NCBI RefSeq assembly: GCF_003028855.1
Contig: NZ_CP028324.1
Location: 682,001-746,000, forward strand
DNA length: 64,000 nucleotides
From: Pseudoduganella armeniaca
Lineage (GTDB): Bacteria; Pseudomonadota; Gammaproteobacteria; Burkholderiales; Burkholderiaceae_D
Reading direction: 5' to 3'
Under the pieces are notes generated by a model. The model made no database searches and was not told the DNA's origin. It was given only the letters and a program-made list of their open reading frames with translations. This document shows, in pieces, positions 60,296-64,000 of the stretch. The position numbers and the translations under genes are program-made. Position 1 is the first letter of the stretch. Each line of letters begins with the position of its first letter.

Positions 60296-60471
60296 ATGGA
60301 CGAATCGACAATCTACGTGCCGGTGCCGGCGGCCAACGATGCCGCCCCCCGGAGCCCCCGCTGCCTGGGCCGCGCCCGGACGACGGCCCGGACGGCCTGT
60401 TCAATCATTACCGGCTGCGCCGCCTGCGGGCATTGGGCGTGCCGCCGGCGCCAGCGGAAAACGCAGCGTGA
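60296..60471 (+). CDS. Small proline-rich protein, one-base deletion as written
   Basis: From ATG 60296 (GGAG 7 bases upstream) the frame reads MDESTIYVPVPAANDAAP, then breaks at a six-C run (60345-60350). With one more C it continues as PEPPLPGPRPDDGPDG and LFNHYRLRRLRALGVPPAP to the stop at 60469, giving about 58 residues. The 176-base length is one short of a multiple of 3. Its last 71 bases overlap the converging histidine kinase gene. It may be a chance frame; no homologue is known to me. Confidence 0.4.
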
Positions 60472-61843
60472 AGACGGTGCTGCCGTCCGCGCTGGCCGCA
60501 GTCACGCTGCCGCCGTGCAGCTGCATGATCGCGCGCACGATGGCCAGTCCAAGGCCGGCACCGCCGCCGGCCTCGCCACGGGACGGGTCGGCGCGGTAGT
60601 AGCGATCGAACAACTGTCCCAGGTGCGCCGGCGCGATGGCGCTGCCCGTATTGCGCACTTCGATGCTGCTGCCGGTGCCGTCCGCGCGGGCCCACAGCAC
60701 GACACTGCCGCCGCGCGGCGTGTGACGCACGGCGTTGGCGACCAGGTTGTTGACGGCGCGTCGCAGCAGGATCGGGTCCGCATGCACGCGGCCGGCCGCG
60801 TCGACCTGCAAGGCGATGCCGGCATCTTCGGCCAGCACGTCGAAATAGTCGGCGATATGGCGCAGTTCGGACGCCACGTTCAGCGCCTCCGGCCGCAGCG
60901 CCAGCTGGGCGTGATCGGCGCGGGCCAGGAACAGCGTGTTCTCGATCATGCGCCCCAGCCGCTCGTATTCCTCCAGGTTCGATGCCAGCAGCGCTTCGTA
61001 AGCGGCGCTGTCGCGCGGGCGTGACAGCGCGACCTGGGTCTGCATCATCAGCGTGTTCAGCGGCGTGCGCAGGTCGTGCGCCAGGTCGGCGGCAAAGCCG
61101 GACAGGCGCTGCACGCCTTCCTCCAGCCGCTCCAGCATCGCGTTGAAGGCCACGCCCAGCTCGCGCAATTCGGCCGGCACGTCCTGCACCGACAAGCGGC
61201 CGGCCAGGCGCTGCGTGCTGATCTCGTTGGCCTTGCCGATCACGTCGTGCAGCGGGCGCATGCCGCGCCGGACCACGGCGAAGGCCAGCACCGTCGCCAC
61301 CAGCGTGCCCACGGCCAGGCCGGCCAGCAGGTCGGCCGTGTAGCGTTTCAGGATGGCCAGCCGCTGCGAGCGCTGGCGCACGATCGCGATGCGCACCGGC
61401 GTGCGCTCGCTGCCGGCACTGGCCAGCGCGACGATGGCACGCCCGGGGCCGGCCGCCAGCTGCCAGTCGTGGATGTCGGCCCTGGCCGGCGCTCGCGTCA
61501 ACGGCACGGCTGCCCAGTTGGGCAGCGGCGCGGCCGCGCCTTCCGGCGCCGCCGTCAGCACCACCGTGCGGCCAGCCGCATCGATCAGGCGCAGCTGCAT
61601 GCCGTCCTGGCCGAACACGTTGTCGAGCACCATGCGCAGTTCGTCTGGCATCGCCAGCGGCATCGGCTGGCTGGCCAGCAAATGGCGGATCAGTACCACC
61701 TTGTCCAGCAGGGCGATGTCGTCACGTTCGGACATCTGCTGCGACAGCGCCTGGTACAGGTAGGCACCCACGGCCAGGAACACGGCCGCCGCGATGGCGG
61801 AAAACAGCAATGCCAGGCGCAGGGCGATGGACAGACGGCGCAT
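60401..61843 (-). CDS. Sensor histidine kinase (heavy-metal type, CusS/CopS-like)
   Basis: 480 residues. Two membrane helices (about 10-32 and 172-192) flank a periplasmic sensor of about 135 residues; a HAMP domain follows. The H-box FAADLAHDLRTPLN has the phosphorylated His256. N (NNLVANAVRHTPRGG) and G (GGGAGLGLAIVRAI) boxes are intact. It overlaps the response regulator stop by 1 base and pairs with it. The CusS/IrlS-like family suggests copper or another metal, but no metal efflux gene is adjacent. Confidence 0.92.
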   Translation of the reverse strand: MRRLSIALRLALLFSAIAAAVFLAVGAYLYQALSQQMSERDDIALLDKVVLIRHLLASQPMPLAMPDELRMVLDNVFGQDGMQLRLIDAAGRTVVLTAAPEGAAAPLPNWAAVPLTRAPARADIHDWQLAAGPGRAIVALASAGSERTPVRIAIVRQRSQRLAILKRYTADLLAGLAVGTLVATVLAFAVVRRGMRPLHDVIGKANEISTQRLAGRLSVQDVPAELRELGVAFNAMLERLEEGVQRLSGFAADLAHDLRTPLNTLMMQTQVALSRPRDSAAYEALLASNLEEYERLGRMIENTLFLARADHAQLALRPEALNVASELRHIADYFDVLAEDAGIALQVDAAGRVHADPILLRRAVNNLVANAVRHTPRGGSVVLWARADGTGSSIEVRNTGSAIAPAHLGQLFDRYYRADPSRGEAGGGAGLGLAIVRAIMQLHGGSVTAASADGSTVFTLRFPLAPAARPMPAGGAAGND

Positions 61844-62514
61844 CAGGCTTTCTCGTCCACCGTGTAGCCGATGCCGCGCACCGTGTGCACCAGTTTTACT
61901 GGCCAGGGATCATCGAGCTTGGCGCGCAGGCGGCGGATGGCGACATCGACGACATTGGTGTCCGAATCGAAGTTCATGTCCCACACCTGGGCGGCGATCT
62001 GGCGGCGCGACAGCACTTCGCCGCGCCGCCGCGCCAGCAGGTGCAGCAGCGCGAATTCCTTCGGCGTCAGGTCGATGCGCTGGCCGGCGCGCGTGACCTT
62101 GTGGCGCAGCACGTCGATCTCGGCGTCCGCAATGCGGATGACCGCTTCCTCGCGCACGGGACCGCGCCGCAGCAGGGTACGGATGCGGGCCAGCAGTTCG
62201 GCAAAGGCGAACGGCTTGACCAGGTAGTCGTCCGCGCCCAGTTCCAGGCCGCGCACGCGGTCGGGGATGTCGTCGCGCGCGGTCAGGAACAGCACCGGCG
62301 TATCCTTGCGTTCGCGCAGTGCGCGCAGCACGGTCCAGCCGTCCATGGCCGGCAGCATCACGTCCAGCACGACCAGGTCGTAGTCCTCGGCCAGCGCCAG
62401 GCGCAGGCCTTCCGGCCCGGTGCGGGCCAGCGCGGCCTCGAAACCCGCTTCCTGCAAACCCTGCAGCAGGTGGTTGCCGGTTTTCGGCTCGTCTTCCACG
62501 ACCAGTATGCGCAT
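61843..62514 (-). CDS. Response regulator (OmpR family, CusR/CopR-like)
   Basis: 223 residues. Receiver domain with the phospho-acceptor Asp51 in [10 protein letters not shown] and the conserved Lys in YLVKPF. A C-terminal winged helix ends [25 protein letters not shown]. It is upstream of, and translationally coupled to, the kinase gene. Confidence 0.94.
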   Translation of the reverse strand: MRILVVEDEPKTGNHLLQGLQEAGFEAALARTGPEGLRLALAEDYDLVVLDVMLPAMDGWTVLRALRERKDTPVLFLTARDDIPDRVRGLELGADDYLVKPFAFAELLARIRTLLRRGPVREEAVIRIADAEIDVLRHKVTRAGQRIDLTPKEFALLHLLARRRGEVLSRRQIAAQVWDMNFDSDTNVVDVAIRRLRAKLDDPWPVKLVHTVRGIGYTVDEKA

Positions 62515-62576
62515 GCTGTCCTCCCGGCCGTATTGTGACCGTGTTTCAGTCTTCGCCGGATGACGATTTCGTCATG

Positions 62577-63506
62577 TCAGCGCTCGCTGCCGGGCAGGGC
62601 CCAGCGCAGGCCGCGCGTGATGACGATCGGGGCGATGGTCAGGTGATCCTCGTCCGGCACCACGACGCTCGTCACGTTCAGGTTCGGGTAATTGCGCGAC
62701 TTCAGCGCGGCCGTGAAATTGCGCAGGTCGCGCACCATGTCTTCGTCCTTGTTGAAGCGGGCCCCGTGGCGTACCGCCTCGTAGCTGCCGACGGCAAAGA
62801 ACACATTGGCGCGCAGGTCCTTGTGGCTGGCCGCATAGGTCTTCTCGCGCTCGAACATGACGCGCTTGTTGAACCACAGCGAGGGGCTGCCCAGCACGTA
62901 GTTGTCGAACATCTCGGGTTCGCTCAGCAGCATGTCGAGGCCCAGCAGCGAACCGTAGGAATGGCCGACGAAGGTCTTGCGCGCCATGTCGGCGCGATAG
63001 TGCTTGGCCACGAACGGGAATACCTCGTCGGCGATGAAGCGGCGGTAGCCGGCCGCCTCGCCGAACTTCGGTTCGCGGCCGGGCATGTCGGAGACCAGCG
63101 TGCTGTCGGCCGTCGGGGTCGGCGTGTAGTCGCGCCGGCGGCTGTACTCGGCGCTGTCGCCGCGCGCGTACGACAGGCCGACCAGGATGAACTCCTCGAT
63201 GGACTTGCCGCCGCGGCCGGCGCGCAAGCCGATGGCGCGCGTGACCGGGAAGGCGTACGGCGCGTCGGTGACGAAGACGACGGGATAGCTGCGGCCGGAT
63301 TTCGCATACGACGGCGGCAGGCTCACATAGATCTGGTAATCGCGCTGCAGGGCCTGGGCGCGGATGCTGCGCACCTCGGTGCCCTCCAGGACATACGGCG
63401 CGCCTTCCAGCGCGATCGTGCCGCCCTGGGCGAACGCCAGCGCGGCGCTGGCGGCCAGCAGCGCGGCAAGCGCCAGGGAACGCAGGGAGAAGTCGGATCG
63501 GTTCAT
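62577..63506 (-). CDS. Secreted alpha/beta-hydrolase esterase (esterase D/Fes-like, PF00756)
   Basis: 309 residues. Signal peptide LALAALLAASAALAFA. Nucleophile Ser183 in FVGHSYGSLLGL; the catalytic His is expected in PDEDHLTIAP. Family members hydrolyse siderophore esters, mycolyl or acyl esters, or S-formylglutathione; the periplasmic location favours an IroE/BesA-like or lipid esterase role. It is transcribed leftward, 62 bases before the two-component genes, and may be co-transcribed with them. Confidence 0.88.
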   Translation of the reverse strand: MNRSDFSLRSLALAALLAASAALAFAQGGTIALEGAPYVLEGTEVRSIRAQALQRDYQIYVSLPPSYAKSGRSYPVVFVTDAPYAFPVTRAIGLRAGRGGKSIEEFILVGLSYARGDSAEYSRRRDYTPTPTADSTLVSDMPGREPKFGEAAGYRRFIADEVFPFVAKHYRADMARKTFVGHSYGSLLGLDMLLSEPEMFDNYVLGSPSLWFNKRVMFEREKTYAASHKDLRANVFFAVGSYEAVRHGARFNKDEDMVRDLRNFTAALKSRNYPNLNVTSVVVPDEDHLTIAPIVITRGLRWALPGSER

Positions 63507-63560
63507 TGGTGATCGTGCAAAAAAGCCAATTATCGCCGATCCGCGACCGTTGCAACGCCG

Positions 63561-63607
63561 AGCCCGTGTCCCACCGCGGGGTCAGTCACCAGAATGGGAC
63601 ACGGGCT
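63561..63607. repeat. Inverted repeat between esterase and HDOD genes
   Basis: Exact 13-bp arms AGCCCGTGTCCCA (63561-63573) and its complement (63595-63607) with a 21-base loop containing GGGGTCAGTCACC. It resembles, but is not identical to, the two hairpin families elsewhere in the window, and may be the HDOD gene terminator. Confidence 0.6.
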
Positions 63608-63619
63608 GGGCCGTGGCAG

Positions 63620-64000
63620 CTACAGCATCAGTACGGCATACAGCGACTCCACCTCGTCCGCCGACTCGCGCAGGATCGCGTCGAAGGTGCCGTCGCCGAT
63701 GGCGAAATCGATGGTGCGGGCCGCCTGCGCCGTGGTGGCGCCGGGGCGGGTGTGCATGGGGGAGGGGATGGGCGCCAGGTCGTCGGCCAGCAGCAGGGTA
63801 TCGCCCAGGTTTTCCGGCGGCAGCGCGCGCATGCCGCGCCACATGGCGGCCACCGCGTCCATCACGGACTCGGGCACCATCAATTTCGCCAGCACGCCGC
63901 GGCCGATCTCGATCTCGCCGTGCTCGATCCATTCGGCCGGTTCGCCGTCCATGATGCCGGGGAAGTCCTGCGCGCGCGACAGTAAATAGAAGGCGCCGAC
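63620..64000 (-). CDS. HDOD domain protein, 5' end outside window
   Basis: The visible C-terminal part is open to the window edge. It begins VGAFYLLSRAQDFPGIM and continues with EIEIGRGVLAKLMVPESVMDAVAAMWRG, typical of the helical HDOD fold (an HD-related output domain of signalling proteins). The internal ATG at 63952 is not the true start. HDOD proteins link to c-di-GMP or stress signalling; no partner domain can be seen here. Confidence 0.7.
   Translation of the reverse strand, partial: VGAFYLLSRAQDFPGIMDGEPAEWIEHGEIEIGRGVLAKLMVPESVMDAVAAMWRGMRALPPENLGDTLLLADDLAPIPSPMHTRPGATTAQAARTIDFAIGDGTFDAILRESADEVESLYAVLML

Overview
The window is GC-rich chromosomal DNA from a betaproteobacterium of the order Burkholderiales, most likely Oxalobacteraceae (Massilia, Duganella or Pseudoduganella type). 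The 16S rRNA reads like that family. The rRNA operon carries tRNA-Ile(GAU) and tRNA-Ala(UGC) in its spacer. PEP-CTERM proteins and dispersed 'GACAGACCC'/'CAGGCACC' palindromes, which I associate with these genomes, are also present. I see no IS element, prophage, CRISPR array or replication origin.

Layout: 1-4.2 kb, two tandem penicillin-acylase (S45) paralogues, the first cut by the window edge. 4.2-9.8 kb, a complete rrn operon with tandem promoters, boxA sites, processing stems and tandem terminators. 10-16.3 kb, PagL lipid A deacylase, a beta-hydroxyacid dehydrogenase, an M20 amidohydrolase, a molybdopterin oxidoreductase and a zinc aminopeptidase lipoprotein. 16.5-26 kb, fatty-acid metabolism: two fadD copies, a LysR regulator divergent from an acyl-CoA dehydrogenase / SDR / acyl-CoA dehydrogenase / quinone oxidoreductase operon. 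26-36.4 kb, PhoD, a thioesterase, an Atm1-type exporter, two small PEP-CTERM proteins, a dicarboxylate/glutamate symporter with a structured leader, an orphan ABC ATPase, pyrC, a DUF3025 protein and a Gfo/Idh/MocA oxidoreductase. 36.5-46.2 kb, an MFS transporter, then a leftward set (BlaI-type repressor, M56/M23 protease, TonB receptor, acyltransferase), a DUF3667 protein and recG. 46.3-52 kb, queA-tgt-yajC-secD-secF. 52-57.7 kb, a sugar-acid locus. 57.9-64 kb, FRG-domain protein, WYL regulator, GST, a metal-type two-component system, an esterase and the end of an HDOD protein.

The most coherent metabolic unit is 52.0-57.7 kb. A GPH symporter, a GH94 phosphorylase resembling cellobionic-acid phosphorylase, gluconokinase and a LacI regulator together predict uptake of cellobionate, its phosphorolysis to glucose-1-phosphate plus gluconate, and phosphorylation of the gluconate. 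Both transcription units carry the same LacI-type operator (TGTTAGCGCTATCA) just downstream of a sigma70 -10 box.

Two features cut across genes. First, a family of near-perfect hairpins with a conserved outer arm (GGTGWCAGGCACC) and a covarying core sits at gene ends; a second family is built on GACAGACCC. Second, between about 42.38 and 44.94 kb four unrelated genes carry many single-base indels. Because secD (essential in most bacteria) has the same kind of lesion in a G-run, and the BlaI operators are intact, these may be uncorrected sequencing errors rather than true decay.
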